Assembly (NCBI GenBank): GCA_050084515.1
Contig: CM114273.1
Span: 21,142,001-21,206,000, forward strand
Source: Blasia pusilla
Taxonomy: Eukaryota; Marchantiophyta; Marchantiopsida; Blasiales
DNA length: 64,000 nucleotides
Reading direction: 5' to 3'
Made by a program: the position numbers and the translations under genes. Under the pieces are notes generated by a model. That model saw only the letters and a program-made list of their open reading frames with translations, did no database searches and was not told where the DNA came from. This document shows positions 36,601 to 46,879 of this stretch, piece after piece (the first letter of the stretch is position 1; every line of letters begins with the position of its first letter).

Positions 36601-37579
36601 TGGAGTTACTTCTCCAAAATCAGTGAATGTTTTATTTCAAAAGCCCTCCGTTGCTAGAAGTTCGCAACATCCTGTCACTAGGGTGGTTCAACAATATGGG
36701 ATTCCGGTAATGGAGGTGGATTGCAACCTAAAATGGTGGCATATATCTCGGAGCAACCGGGGCGTGGACCCACTGCAGGCAGGGGGATCTGATGGCATTA
36801 GGAGAGCATGCGGCACTTTCCTAAATAAGAACTGTACATAAGGACTGGGACGACCTCTGCCTGGTTTTGGGGACTCCAAACCTTTGATCGTTTCACGAGG
36901 ACCGGGATCAATTGAAGTACTTCTTCGCCGAATGAATGTGCGCTTTCCGAAGTCTTATCCGCCGCCATTGAGCTCGGGAATACCCCCACGATTTGGCCCA
37001 TCGCCATGAGCAGTACCGAATCGCACTCAAGACGAAGTGGACAATCTTACAAGTGCGGTTTCGGACTCGTAGAGCGGGGAATTTGAGCATGTTCAAGCAT
37101 TACTGAGAGACCTTCACATTTCAGTATTCAACCCAAGATTGATGTCAACATGTACCGGAGAAGGTGGATGATCTCAATCCATTATTCTGTTTGAGTCTAG
37201 AAATTGGGTGAAGAGAAACAGAATGTGCAGGCCAACGGTGGAGAGAGCAAAGCGAATTGCATCAGATCGGGAGGCAAAAATGGAGATCATCGCCACGAAA
37301 GATGTCTTGAGTGGCAATGGAATCGGAAGGATGTATTGGGTCAGGAACAACACTGTAAATTCAAGTGTCACAGGGGTGTATGTGGTGCACATCTGTTGCT
37401 TTCCCACATGTTCATGTGATGACTTTGTCCAAATAGAGACAAGTGGCAAAAGGTATTTCCCTTGTAAGCACATGTACTATGTGTTGCTGGTAGTTTTAAG
37501 AGAGTCGGAGGTAGGAGTAGGAATCCACCAACCAATTCTGTCCCTCAAAGAAGTGCGAAGTATTTTAAACAAACCACTT
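33608..37579 (+). pseudogene. MULE gene 2: Mutator-type transposase with SWIM finger
   Basis: Starts MDNYVKLTCGSHLAALPQS by comparison with copy B; a TAA follows at once in this copy. After about 200 unclassified residues comes a zinc cluster (ECRSPACPY ... CPHC ... VGSHTHP, a CX4C...HXH arrangement as in WRKY-GCM/MULE N-termini). The core reads RWQFMGQGG, VSFDICYRVLNGW (first Asp), YGFMADNAQPGWIAI (second Asp), and a helical Trp-rich part. An intron at 35,611-36,083 follows. The last exon ends with TCSCDDF ... FPCKHMYYVL, a SWIM finger (CXC...CXH). The product would cut and join element ends. Broken by stops and shifts, e.g. 33,667, 33,930 and 36,840-37,200. Confidence 0.75.
35611..36083 (+). 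repeat. Gene 2 intron with six palindromes
   Basis: The intron (GCGGCAG|GTGAGT ... GTTGCAG|GGATTG) contains palindromes starting at 35,720, 35,754, 35,789, 35,844, 35,899 and 36,000, plus a degenerate one near 35,945. The first three are spaced 34-35 bp. Copy B keeps the same intron (57,776-58,158) with fewer palindromes. The 560-codon frame that runs from the transposase into this intron is an effect of the open-frame property of the palindrome. Confidence 0.88.
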
Positions 37580-38007
37580 TGAGGATGCAAAATGAGGTTT
37601 TAGATTGTACTTTTATTTTTCCTCAACCTTCACTTTGAGCTTGAACTCTCTTCGGCCCGGGGCAAATGATAGATTTTTTCCAGACCTTGGATGGAAAAAG
37701 TGATTGGTTCCACACTTATGATTCCACTGATTTTTCAGTTTTCTAAATTTTGTGCAATTTGTAACTCGTCGGACTCACGGGGGTTGCCAAAATATGGAAG
37801 AGGGAAAAAAAACTGTGGGATTGTTTAATAAATGAACAAATAAGTGCAAAAAAATTCACACAAAAAGTTTCCTCTCTTCAACCCAACGGAAACTCTCTTA
37901 AAAAAAAAGTATCTATTTCGGTTGAAGGTAGTTTCCTCTCTCCTCTCTCCTCTCTCCTCTCTCCTCTCTCCTCTCTTCCTCTCTTCCTCTCCTCTTACCG
38001 CACCTCC
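37580..38007. repeat. MULE A right arm and terminus
   Basis: Non-coding right arm with one degraded palindrome (GTAACTCGTCGGACTCACG, 37,761), then a run of CTCTCCTCT units (37,931-37,997) up to the terminus CTTACCGCACCTCC. The same arm is present inverted at 55,894-56,306, with the end sequence identical over at least 16 bp. Confidence 0.8.
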
Positions 38008-38016
38008 ACTATCGAG
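38008..38016. repeat. Right 9-bp target duplication of MULE A
   Basis: ACTATCGAG, identical to 26,078-26,086. Confidence 0.93.
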
Positions 38017-38561
38017 CACCCATGCATCTTCACTCTTTGTCTTAGTGGAATGTTCTGCCTGTGTGCAAAACTCTTCTTTTGCTACCCAAGCATCTACTTC
38101 ATGTACTACTTGAAGATTCTTGATCCTTGTCAAAAATTTCTCCGCGCTTTCTCCTTCTGAAAATTTCTCGGACGTAAGCTGATTCTCGAGATTCTGAATC
38201 CGAGTCTCATTCCTTGTTTCATACTGATTCTTCAAAATGTTCCACGCCTCAGCAGCAGTGGTTGTATGTTGAATGAGAGTCATGATGAGTCGATTACATT
38301 CGTGACAATCGCATATAGAGCATCAGCATTTCTGCGTCTCCATGCCAATAATACAACAGGATCGATGTCCCCAGATGAAGATGAACATGCAGAACTCACA
38401 CTAGCTTGTGGATTTGAATCGACCCCTGTGGCCGTTTCCCAGATCTCAAATGATTCGAGAACACTTCTCATTTTGAACTTCCACAACGTATAGTAAGACC
38501 CATCTAACTTCCCTTCACCCAGCGGAGGAGGGCGAGCACAAACTGACGAAGAGGTAGCCAT
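38017..38561 (-). pseudogene. Copia gag and start of protease
   Basis: From the ATG at 38,561: MATSSSVCARPPPLGEGKLD, then YYTLWKFKMRSVLESFEIWE, the copia Gag N-terminus, and a second frame from 38,283 with LIQHTTTAAEAWNILKNQYE and GESAEKFLTRIKNLQ. A one-base shift near 38,283 separates the two. It ends in DAWVLDSG at 38,017, the protease active site, interrupted there by MULE A. Part of Gag between these blocks, including any zinc knuckle, is missing. Confidence 0.85.
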
Positions 38562-38620
38562 CTCTCAAGATTTTGTGCAAACACACTAGATCGCCATATA
38601 CAAAATACTGGAAAACCTAC

Positions 38621-38633
38621 TGCTCTGATACCA
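38621..38633 (-). other. Copia primer binding site
   Basis: TGGTATCAGAGCA on the minus strand directly after the LTR end CTCACA: the standard copia site for the initiator Met tRNA. Confidence 0.92.
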
Positions 38634-39078
38634 TGTGAGAAAACAGAAAGTGACGAAATCACTAAAATCTTTACAAAACTTAGAGATACAAAGTGGCGTA
38701 GTCCGTCCGTGCACTCACAGAAGAGCTTCGATGGAACCTGAACTGGGAGATAACTCGACATACGAGAATGCGCTACCGCTGCGGCTCCCGACTATTTGAC
38801 TACTCGGGAAAACTAGGGTTTTTACCTATTTTTCTTCGTTTCTATTAATAAAAAAAATTTACTAGGTTTATCTAACCCTATATTGCATCAGGGTGCGGGG
38901 CACCCTGATGCAATATAGGGTTAGATAAACCTAGTAACGCTACTCCGTAAACCACCTACGTCATATTACCATGACTCCTTCGACGTCTAAGTCGGAACCA
39001 TCGATCTAGGCTTCTTCTCATACAAGGGGGCCGATCAAATCAATGGTGCTCAGAGGAGTGGATGTTGAGAATCCAATA
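38634..39078 (-). repeat. Copia LTR, complete (445 bp)
   Basis: On the minus strand it runs TATTGGATTCTCAACATCC ... TTTCTCACA. The start has TA where TG is expected, a single change. A polypurine tract GAGGGGGT lies just before it and the primer site just after, so it ends one unit and begins the next. The 75-bp palindrome lies at 38,861-38,935. The outer copy at 39,842 shares the same start and diverges at the same base. Confidence 0.88.
38861..38935. repeat. 75-bp perfect palindrome in copia LTR, copy 2
   Basis: Same 36-bp arms and GGG loop as at 23,047, followed by AACGCTACTCCGTAAACCAC. Confidence 0.97.
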
Positions 39079-39624
39079 CCCCCTCAATATCCATTCTCAT
39101 GTGGACTCTTGTCTTGGACCTATGCCAAGACCCTTCGGATGTCGGTGAAGCCGATCTCCGCTCAAGGCTTTCGTGAAGATGTCCGCACGGTTATCCTCTG
39201 TTGGACAATAGACTAACTTCAAAACCTCTCTCTCAATCAATTCACAAACAAAATGGTCTTTGGATCTCTATGTGCTTAAAGACGAGCATGAAAACAGGAT
39301 TATGTGCTATGGCAATGCAACTCGATTGTCACACACATTACCGTAGCACTTTTCGGGTGCTTCTCCTATGTCCTCCAAAGATCCATCTCAACCATCTTGC
39401 TTCACAAGAAGCATAACAAGCCGCCTTGTACTCGCCTCGGTAGAAGAAAGAGCCATCAGTAGGTTGCTTCTTGTGACCCATGACACCACACCGATCCTAC
39501 CAAGAAGCAATAACTGAAATCGATCTTGAGAATCTAAATCTCACCTTGTCGAGTCACAAAAACCTGACATTTCCGTCCCTACTCCAACCATCTCAACCAT
39601 ACTGCTTCACAAGAAGCATAACAT
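39079..39624 (-). pseudogene. 3' end of a copia pol gene from a second unit
   Basis: On the minus strand the end of RNase H is followed by CPTEDNRADIFTKALSGDRL, the typical copia pol C-terminus, and then a polypurine tract before the LTR at 39,078. The RNase H part matches 23,167-23,500 but has many one- to few-base gaps. A 37-bp piece (CCATCTCAACCAT...GCATAACA) is present twice, at about 39,382 and 39,587, the second copy abutting the partial LTR. Confidence 0.85.
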
Positions 39625-39842
39625 ACTAGGTTTATCTAACCCTATATTGCATCAGGGTGCCCCGCACCCTGATGCAATATAGGGTTAGATAAACCTAGTA
39701 ACGCTACTCCGTAAACCACCTACGTCATATTACTATGACTCCTTCGACGTCTAAGTCGGAACCATCGATCTAGGCTTCTCCTCATACAAGGGGGCCGATC
39801 AAATCAATGGTGCTCAGAGGAGTGGATGTTGAGAATCCAATA
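39625..39842 (-). repeat. Outer copia 5' LTR, partial, with flipped palindrome
   Basis: It holds the U3 start (TATTGGATTCTCAACATCC on the minus strand) down to the palindrome at 39,625-39,699, where it joins pol sequence. The loop reads CCC here but GGG in the other two copies, although the right-hand flank (AACGCTACTCCGTAAACCAC) is the same, so the hairpin is reversed relative to its flank. Confidence 0.9.
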
Positions 39843-39847
39843 CTTAT
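39843..39847. repeat. Right target duplication CTTAT of the copia insertion
   Basis: Matches 22,815-22,819 exactly. Confidence 0.9.
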
Positions 39848-39889
39848 ACTTGTAACAGTTTCACACTTTTCATAATACAACAACCTATT

Positions 39890-40294
39890 TTAGTATAAAT
39901 TTGCAAACTTGGAACCAAGTGAGAAGTCACCTTTAGATGCACCTGCTTGCGCGGTCAAATTTTCTGATGGGCTTGGTGTTGTGCAAGATTGAGACCTACT
40001 ACGGTATAATTCGTCATCCGTACTCCCGTTGGTCAATGGAGGTGCTAGCGGTGTTGGGGGCGGCAGTGGGGATGGCCCATGTCCCTTGTGTCTACAAAAG
40101 AAATACAATTAGCTAGTTAGACTTCGAAATAATTGAATTCTCGTGTGCAAAACAAGAAAGAACAAAATAGTAAGCCTACTTACCCATGGGGGTGGGATGT
40201 TCATGGATGATTGAGCTCCATTGGTCCATGGTGGCTGAAATTGACTTCCATAACCCATCGGTGATTGCATCATCATTGGTACCCACCACGGCAA
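39890..40294 (-). pseudogene. Probable 5' exons of the CACTA TNPA-like gene
   Basis: Two minus-strand pieces, 40,294-40,109 (MPWWVPMMMQSPMGYGSQFQ) and 40,108-39,890 (GPSPLPPPTPLAPP), are Pro/Ser-rich like the N-terminal halves of CACTA TNPA-type proteins. They lie just downstream of the TNPD-like gene, and the gene would resume at 22,740 once the copia insertion is removed. The assignment rests on position and composition. Confidence 0.4.
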
Positions 40295-42560
40295 TCATGT
40301 GATTTCATGATTGCCCAATTTTCGATTAACCATATGCTTGGAGAGTTCTCCACAATATCCAGATGGCACTTTCAAGTTTTGAATCCTCGAAAGGAAAGTG
40401 TTCAAGTCACGGAGAGATAGACAATAATCGAAAACTGGTTTAAGCAAAACTTGGGGTTTACTAGGATGGGGTTGCAACCACAAATGGGATCGAATCCCAC
40501 GGGCCTCCAGATCTCTCCTTACTTTCACAGTATCTTTCACTCCAAATAAGGTCTTGACTAGATTCTCAACCATATTCTTCTCAATGTGCATTACATCTAA
40601 CGTATGGCATATAAGCAAATTCTGATTGTATCGTCAAGGAAGCATGGACATCTCACAACTTCAACATGATAGCTAATATCCACAATCAAATCAAACAAAA
40701 GCTATCCTTCTCTATAGCCACTATTTCATAACATAAAGAATAGATAATACAGAGAAGAAACAAGATACTGACCAATATGGCAACGAATATAGTATACTCA
40801 GCCTTTTCACCCCAGTTCTCTTGTAGGGATCAGTAGGGCCGTCTTCTCGACCCCCACTCTCATCATATGCATGTTTTTCATTTGCCCATCCAATAATCTC
40901 TCTGGAAAGTAGTCTAGGCACGCGTGGTCTTAGTTCTGCACTCCCGTTGAAGTGAGATCCATACTTGCGGGTCCTCCATGGATGGCTCAATGGGAGATAT
41001 CGACGATGACAACCGTATATGGGCTTGCCACAAGACTTTGAAAAATCAGAATCCGCTCGAGGCCCGCATATAGTACATCCTAATTTTCCACCATGGCTCT
41101 GCCCAGCTATAGTTCCGTATGCCGGGTAATCATTTATGGCCCATAGTAAGGTAGCCCTGAACATGAAGTTCCAACGAACGTCATGAAATTGAACCCCTTT
41201 CCACATTTCTTGGAACTCTTCCACTAGAGGAAGCAAGTATGTGTCTATGTTTTTCCCATTTATACTCTCCTTTCCTGGTATGATCAAAGAGAGCCTCACA
41301 AAGATTTTTTTTGTCTGGAGCCAGGGAGACAAGTTATAATTAACAAGAAGCACGGGCCATGTTGACCAGGAACTCGACTTGTCTGAAAATGGATTCACTC
41401 CGTCCAAAGCTAGCCCAAACCTGCAATTCCTCTTCTCCTCGGCAAAGTCCGGATATAAGTTGTCCATGTGGCGCCATGACTTACAATCAGCTGTATATCT
41501 TACTAAGCCATCCTTGCTCTGATTCAAGGGGGCCCAGGTTAACAAATTCAGACAATGTCTTGCATCTAAACATACGTCTCATCCAAGGTATGACACGAAA
41601 ATGCCTTAATACCTTACATGGTACCAACGTTCTACCCACTTTTCGGAACCTTGATTTCCCACATAATGGACAGATCTCAACTTCAGCCAAATCACCCTGG
41701 AATAAAACACATCCAGCTGGACACGCATGGATATTGTTGTAACCTAAGCCTAGTTTACCAATGAGTTTTTTTGCTACATAATAACTCGGTGGCACCAAGT
41801 TCCCTGCTGGTAGGACCAACTTACAAAGGAGTTTCAAAAAGTCGTCAATAGCTACATTTGGGACGCCATGGGTGGTTTGAATGTTAAATAGTAACATGAC
41901 AAAAGCCAAAACAGATGTTTTTGTTGTAGGGAACAAGGGTTTGCAAGCTTCAACAAGCTCCTCATATTCATCTCCATGATTGAATAGTGGTTCTTCGTTT
42001 GATATTCCCGGTTCTGGTAATTCATCAGATGAGAGAGATGTCTCTTCAGTTTCATCCTCGTGTATATGGTCGTATTTCTGGAAAATATCATTGAGCATTT
42101 TATGAACGTCAATGTGCTCGTCTATATCTGCCATGGAAGATCTCTCCCTTCCATCCACATGGAAGGTGGGGGCTGACTCCATTGTCTTATCCTCTTGGCT
42201 TCTTTTTTCAGCAAGATCATGCATAAGCCACTCCTCATCTGAAGAGTCCCATCCATCCCTAGATTTCGGCACTCGACAAAGCGCCGAGCGTCCATTTTTT
42301 CTCAAATGTGCTTCCACCTTGCCGATGGATAACGTAGACCCACCCTTACAGTCATTGCACGGACACCGCAATCTTTTACAACCCAGTACACTAGCACGTG
42401 TGCTTTCCCATTTCCACAACTTGGAATCATGTGCCTTTACTCCAACTGGGTGGTTCAAATCCATTCTAAGGGGATTGGAAGTGGATTCCCGCAAACTGTG
42501 AACTGAAACATTCCAAACACATCCAAAACCATGACATCTTGCCTCAATAATGAATTCCAT
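40295..42560 (-). pseudogene. CACTA TNPD-like transposase (TNP2 family)
   Basis: From 42,560: a transposase-associated domain (RLRCPCNDCKGGSTLSIGKV then HLRKNGR), an acidic linker, LLCKLVLPAGNLVPPSYYVA, and a zinc region (CPLCGKSRFR). After a one-base shift near 41,520 follows the TNP2 core: CRFGLALDGVNPFSDKSSS with the catalytic Asp, WPVLLVNYNLSPWLQTKKIF, YGTIAGQSHGGKLGC and PYGC-like GKPIYGCHRRYLPLSHP. An intron at about 40,625-40,775 (acceptor CAATCAG) leads to LLICHTLDVMHIEKNM and GYCGELSKHMVNRKL. This is the catalytic protein of En/Spm elements. The shift makes this copy defective. Confidence 0.88.
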
Positions 42561-43025
42561 AAACCACGGCTGGCTGAGCTATCATTTGAATGCATACTCA
42601 CATGAAGTCAAGACAAGTATGATAAGGCACGTATACCTAACCTGGTTCTTATCTCGATGGAGATCTCAATCATCACTAACAATCCTTACCGATGCGGTCC
42701 AATTCTTCCAACGATATTCCTAAATGACAATTGTAACACACCCAACTTTAGATAATGACTCAGTCCTTTGATATGTACACTTTATCATGGCCATGGTCTA
42801 ATAAATGTTTCCAGCGAAGATCTAGACAAACAAACTATAAATCTAATCTGCTGTGAGTGACCATAGTATTTTACCTTACACTCACATCAAATCAACGACC
42901 AGTCAGTAGGAAAATCAGTCAGTCAATAGGAAAAGAAACGCAAGACGAGTGAGGAACACATCAGAACTACAACGTATACTTTTGTGAGCCTAAATGATAG
43001 CCATGTGGATCTGTTTCCTTCGCAG

Positions 43026-44237
43026 TGTGTGGACATGGTCAAGATTTACGTGCCTGATCTCATGATGGCACTTCAGGCATATCTGCGTCCTGAACTTTGC
43101 ACATAGAGCGGATTCTGTGCTCCTCAGTTGACAGTAGCAAAAGACACAAAGACCTGCGCATTATATCAGGTTTTTGCCATGGATGCACTCACTTACTTGG
43201 GATCAAACAGAACGAAGTCTCAAATCATTGTTGCTCTACATCTTGCATGCTCCAAACTTGATGAGCTAAGTAAGCAGGTGTGTAATGGCGTCAATTTTTC
43301 AGTCCATGTGTTGAGTATGTTGCTAGCATGCGACTTCTTGGTAGTGTTAGGTTATGTTTGTGAACATTCGGAATGGGATAGTCTTCCAAAGACATCAGTT
43401 CAGAGGACTAGTGGAAATGATTTTTGGTTGTTTCCTCCTTAAACCCAAGATGGCAACTTAGGCTTTTTTGTGCATTTGAATTAGCAAGTAATCTTGCTAT
43501 GAGTTAGGATAAGGATCAGCAGTTTGTTTAGAAATTCTCTTCAATGTTCTCAATTGATAATAAGAAATTTGAAATGTGCAGTGCGACTTGCTTGTGGACG
43601 TGTATGCCCCTCAACTAATGGCACACCTTGACATGATTACACCTCTGGAGTTGTGTGAAATGACACGACTTTGTAAACCTGCTCTTGATGCCCTTCGGTT
43701 GAAGCGAAATGACTGTGCTATCTGTCAGTTTGTGATATTGGAAATGAAATTAAAAGCTGCGGGATCCAAAGACACAGGTTAGTCAATATTTTTTTCATCG
43801 TTCATCTGTGAACTCTCGACTTGTTCTGCAAAATCTACGAAAGTATATCCTAAAGCAGGTGAGTGTGTGAGAGTCGGGAAGATTTTAGTAGATGATTCCC
43901 TTGGGTTGGAATTTTGGATTTTCTCAATCAACTTTCTCGTAGATCTCAGTCTTTGATGAATGCACAAGAGAATGAACTGAGACATAATCTATGTGCCCCT
44001 TTCCTTAGTTGGGATCTTTTGTCCGATTGAAATTGGTAAAACATAACTCGAACTGATTATTCATGTTTATCTATTGAGCTTTCTGCTTCAAAGAATGAGT
44101 TGGTTTCATCAGTATCTAGTTTAATGCTCTACATTTAATCACTGCGACTCAGTTGGGATCTTTAACTTTTGTTTCAGGAGAAATTGGTGGAAATACTGAG
44201 TAATACCTGTAATAGAGTGAAGGGCCATGGAGATGAG
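43026..44237 (+). pseudogene. Captured saposin-like gene fragment (three exons)
   Basis: Exon 1 (43,026-43,277) follows TTCGCAG and reads CVDMVKIYVPDLMMALQAYL, an in-frame TAG, then GFCAPQL and TCALYQVFAMDALTYLGSN, IIVALHLACSKLDELSKQ before GTGTGT. Exon 2 (43,582-43,777) reads CDLLVDVYAPQLMAHLD, LCEMTRLCKPAL and CAICQFVILEMKLKAAG before GTTAGT. Exon 3 (44,178-44,237) reads EKLVEILSNTCNRVKGHGDE before GTGAGT. The Cys spacing and the order SapB_2-SapB_1 are those of plant prosaposin-like proteins (vacuolar lipid-binding). It lacks both gene ends, has a stop, and the exon 2-3 phase is off by one. Lying inside the CACTA element opposite to its genes, it is a transduplicated host fragment. Confidence 0.75.
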
Positions 44238-44666
44238 GTGAGTATACTACTTTTGAGGACACAAATCCCAATCAATCTTTCTGGCATGAAGTAGTTCTAC
44301 TTGTACTTAGTAAGACTTGCTCGTACACAACTGATTCTTTTTTTCATACTTTAAGTCAAGTGTCATGACTTTTATCTGACTGATACCAGCTTGCTACCTC
44401 TCAGTTCATCAATTCCTGCCATTTGACATCATGAAGCCGTGGTGTTATTGTGCAATAGTGCAAGCTCATTGTGGCTATAATAGATACCCTAAACAAAAAA
44501 ATACCAGTGAGCTTGCAGTGAGCACTCTATCAGTTCAAGTTTATTGGAAATTGATGTCCAAAGAAGAGCTTAGAAGGATTATACACCTGATTCTAGATTC
44601 TAGATGACTTAGGGCACACCTGAGAGTCTGTTTCCTCTTAGGGCAAGAGAGAGAGAGAGATTCTCC

Positions 44667-44782
<116 letters not shown>

Positions 44783-44986
44783 ACTCACCTGGTCTTTGTA
44801 TCAACAATGTGTATCAGGTTTCAGCAATGCCGTGTTTGCACTAGAGTTAGCACCCTGTATCCGAGCCTTCCTTTGTCCAAAAAAATATTACCAATCTCCC
44901 AAAAACGCACCAAATCATACTTTCTCCAAAAAACGAAGCCTCCTTCCCCCTCGCATTGCCTGCCTCATCATCTTTCAACTTCCTTC

Positions 44987-45088
44987 CCTCAATCGTCTCG
45001 CCCACTGTTAGTAGGGTGCAGGAGCTTGCAAACGCGGGAACCTCAATCGTCTCGCCCACTGTTAGTAGGGTGCAGGAGCTTGCAAACA
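44987..45088. repeat. 54-bp tandem duplication
   Basis: CCTCAATCGTCTCGCCCACT...GAGCTTGCAAAC occurs at 44,987 and again at 45,041, nearly identical, within the CACTA right arm. Confidence 0.9.
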
Positions 45089-45469
45089 AGGGAATGTGCA
45101 AAGCCTTCATAACCGAATCGCATCGCACCAAAAAACGGAGCCAAAGCCTAGGTCCTTGCCACGGCACATGTCAAATAAGCCTACAACCCAGCTTGAATGC
45201 CACGTTGGCATAGAAAAAAAAATGTGATACTCTAGGTTCCCATTCACATGGTGCTAAATTGTTGTCCATTCTTTTAGCATCCATAAAAATTTGGTGGAGA
45301 GACAGCCTACAAATGTTGACCACATTGAGTTGGTTATAATTCCAAGTAGTAAATACCTACCCGTTTGCTTTGCTACATTAAGCATATGAAAAAAAATTAC
45401 ACAAAATCCAAACATGCGCATGCCCGTGATATAAGTAAGAAGGCCCAAATAAGTCTTGAAGATTAGAGG

Positions 45470-46860
45470 GGTGGAGGTCACATCGTCAACAAAAACCCTG
45501 CAAGAAATCTCACTCGAGAAAAATGGAAGGAGCACTAGGAACATTACTTGTAAGTTACTCCTCTTCCACTTTCTTGTTCATTTGATGTTCCTTATCCTCC
45601 AAAACAAGCCCATAAATCATGAAACTTGATCACACCATGCCCTTCACGTTAGGACCCAAGGGGAAAAATAAATAAAACCCCAAATGCTTCTTGGGGTTTG
45701 GGAGTTCAAAATCAAAAACCCTTAGCTCAGGTCTTCATTTTTTAATGCAGCATGGAGAATTCTATATAAGATCTACACCGTCCAAGTTCAAGAGGGGCAT
45801 GACCACCCACAAATTTCCAGGTTTAAGCTCCATCCAACGGTGGCATCAAATGATGAGTGGCAACAAAGGTGAAAAATGGAAGGAGGACTAGGAAAATGAC
45901 TTGAAAGTCACTCCTCTTACACTTTCTCCTTCATTTGATGTTCCTTTTCCTCCAAAACAAGCCCATAAATCATGAAACTTGATCACACCATGCCCTTCAT
46001 GGTCAGGGCCCCAAGGAAAAAAATAAAACCCCAAATGCTCCCTGAGTTTGGGAGTCCTCCTCCTCCTTCTTCATCTATCATTTTCTCCCCTCCCCATCAA
46101 TCTTGAGTCCCAAAATCATGAATTTTTTTCCAAAGGGGCACCCCAACCCCAGGAACACAGGGGAAAAGAAAAAACTACAAATTACCACTCACAAATGGAA
46201 TTAAAAACCTTAAATCCTAACTAAGGCTTTTTATTTTTCATTTTAGCATCAAGGCTTAAATGGCAAATCTAAACCGTTGAAGATGTGGAGAAATTTAATA
46301 AAAGTGCTATGGAAAAGATTCATTACCATCCAATGGTGGGAAGAAAAATTATCACCATGTTACCATGAAAATGACACAACGGTTTGGAACAAAACTACTC
46401 AAAGCCCTCGTCATCCTTCTTGATCCACCATTTTCTCCCCTCTCCATCAACCATCAGTCCAAAAATCATGAAAAGTTTCCCAAAGGGGCATCCCAACCCG
46501 AGGAACATAGGGAAAAATAAAAAAGTACAAATGACTATTCACACATGGAATTAAAAACCGTAAACGTAAAATAAGGTTTTTGATTTTTGGTATTAGCATG
46601 AGGGCTTAAATGGCAGATCGGAATCGTTAAAACTGTGGAAGAATTTAATTACAAGGTTTATGCCAAGTTTCACCCCCATCTAATGGTTGGAAGAAACGTT
46701 AAAGCATATTAACATGAAAATGCCATAAGAGTCAAAATAATCATACTCAATACCTTCTTCCTCCTTCATGACACCTTTCCAACTCAATCCCCCCTTGAAT
46801 AGGGTCCAAAAATCAAGAATGGTTTTTGAGAGAGGCACCGGTATCCAAAGCCCACAAATC
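45470..46860. repeat. CACTA right arm: diverged tandem repeats of about 350 bp
   Basis: GGAAGGAGCACTAGGAACAT at 45,524 recurs as GGAAGGAGGACTAGGAAAAT at 45,879. CATTTTCTCCCCTCCCCATC at about 46,079 recurs near 46,430. Shared ATCATGAA...CCCAAAGGGGCA(C/T)CCCAACCC blocks mark about four units. Non-coding. Confidence 0.7.
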
Positions 46861-46879
46861 ACCTTAACATTGGGTTGCA

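Larger units (their letters stand above)
26087..38007. mobile_element. MULE A: Mutator-like element with accessory gene
   Basis: An 11,921-bp element bounded by a perfect 9-bp duplication. Ends are GGGGCTGGTATTCTGG on the left and, reverse-complemented, GGAGGTGCGGTAAGAGG on the right, followed on both sides by AGAGAGGAG-rich sequence; the terminal inverted repeats are therefore poor. Two divergent genes occupy it: gene 1 (minus, 32,308-27,866) and the transposase gene 2 (plus, 33,608-37,579). Introns of both genes and the shared promoter hold many copies of a 27-bp palindrome. A second copy with the same right terminus starts at 55,894 in inverted orientation. Both genes are decayed here. Confidence 0.88.
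22820..39842 (-). mobile_element. Ty1/copia insertion, internally rearranged, in the CACTA element
   Basis: One CTTAT duplication bounds the whole segment. On the minus strand the order is: partial LTR (39,842-39,625), 3' end of a pol gene (39,624-39,079), complete LTR (39,078-38,634), primer site, gag, MULE A, protease to RNase H (26,077-23,167), partial 3' LTR (23,146-22,820). This pol-LTR-gag order means two copia units in tandem sharing one LTR, with the interior of the first deleted, or a rearranged insertion. Coding parts carry frameshifts. Confidence 0.88.

Noticed and set aside
43779-43985. Minus-strand 68-codon frame within the saposin region
   Set aside because: It lies in the intron of the captured fragment and shows no motif.
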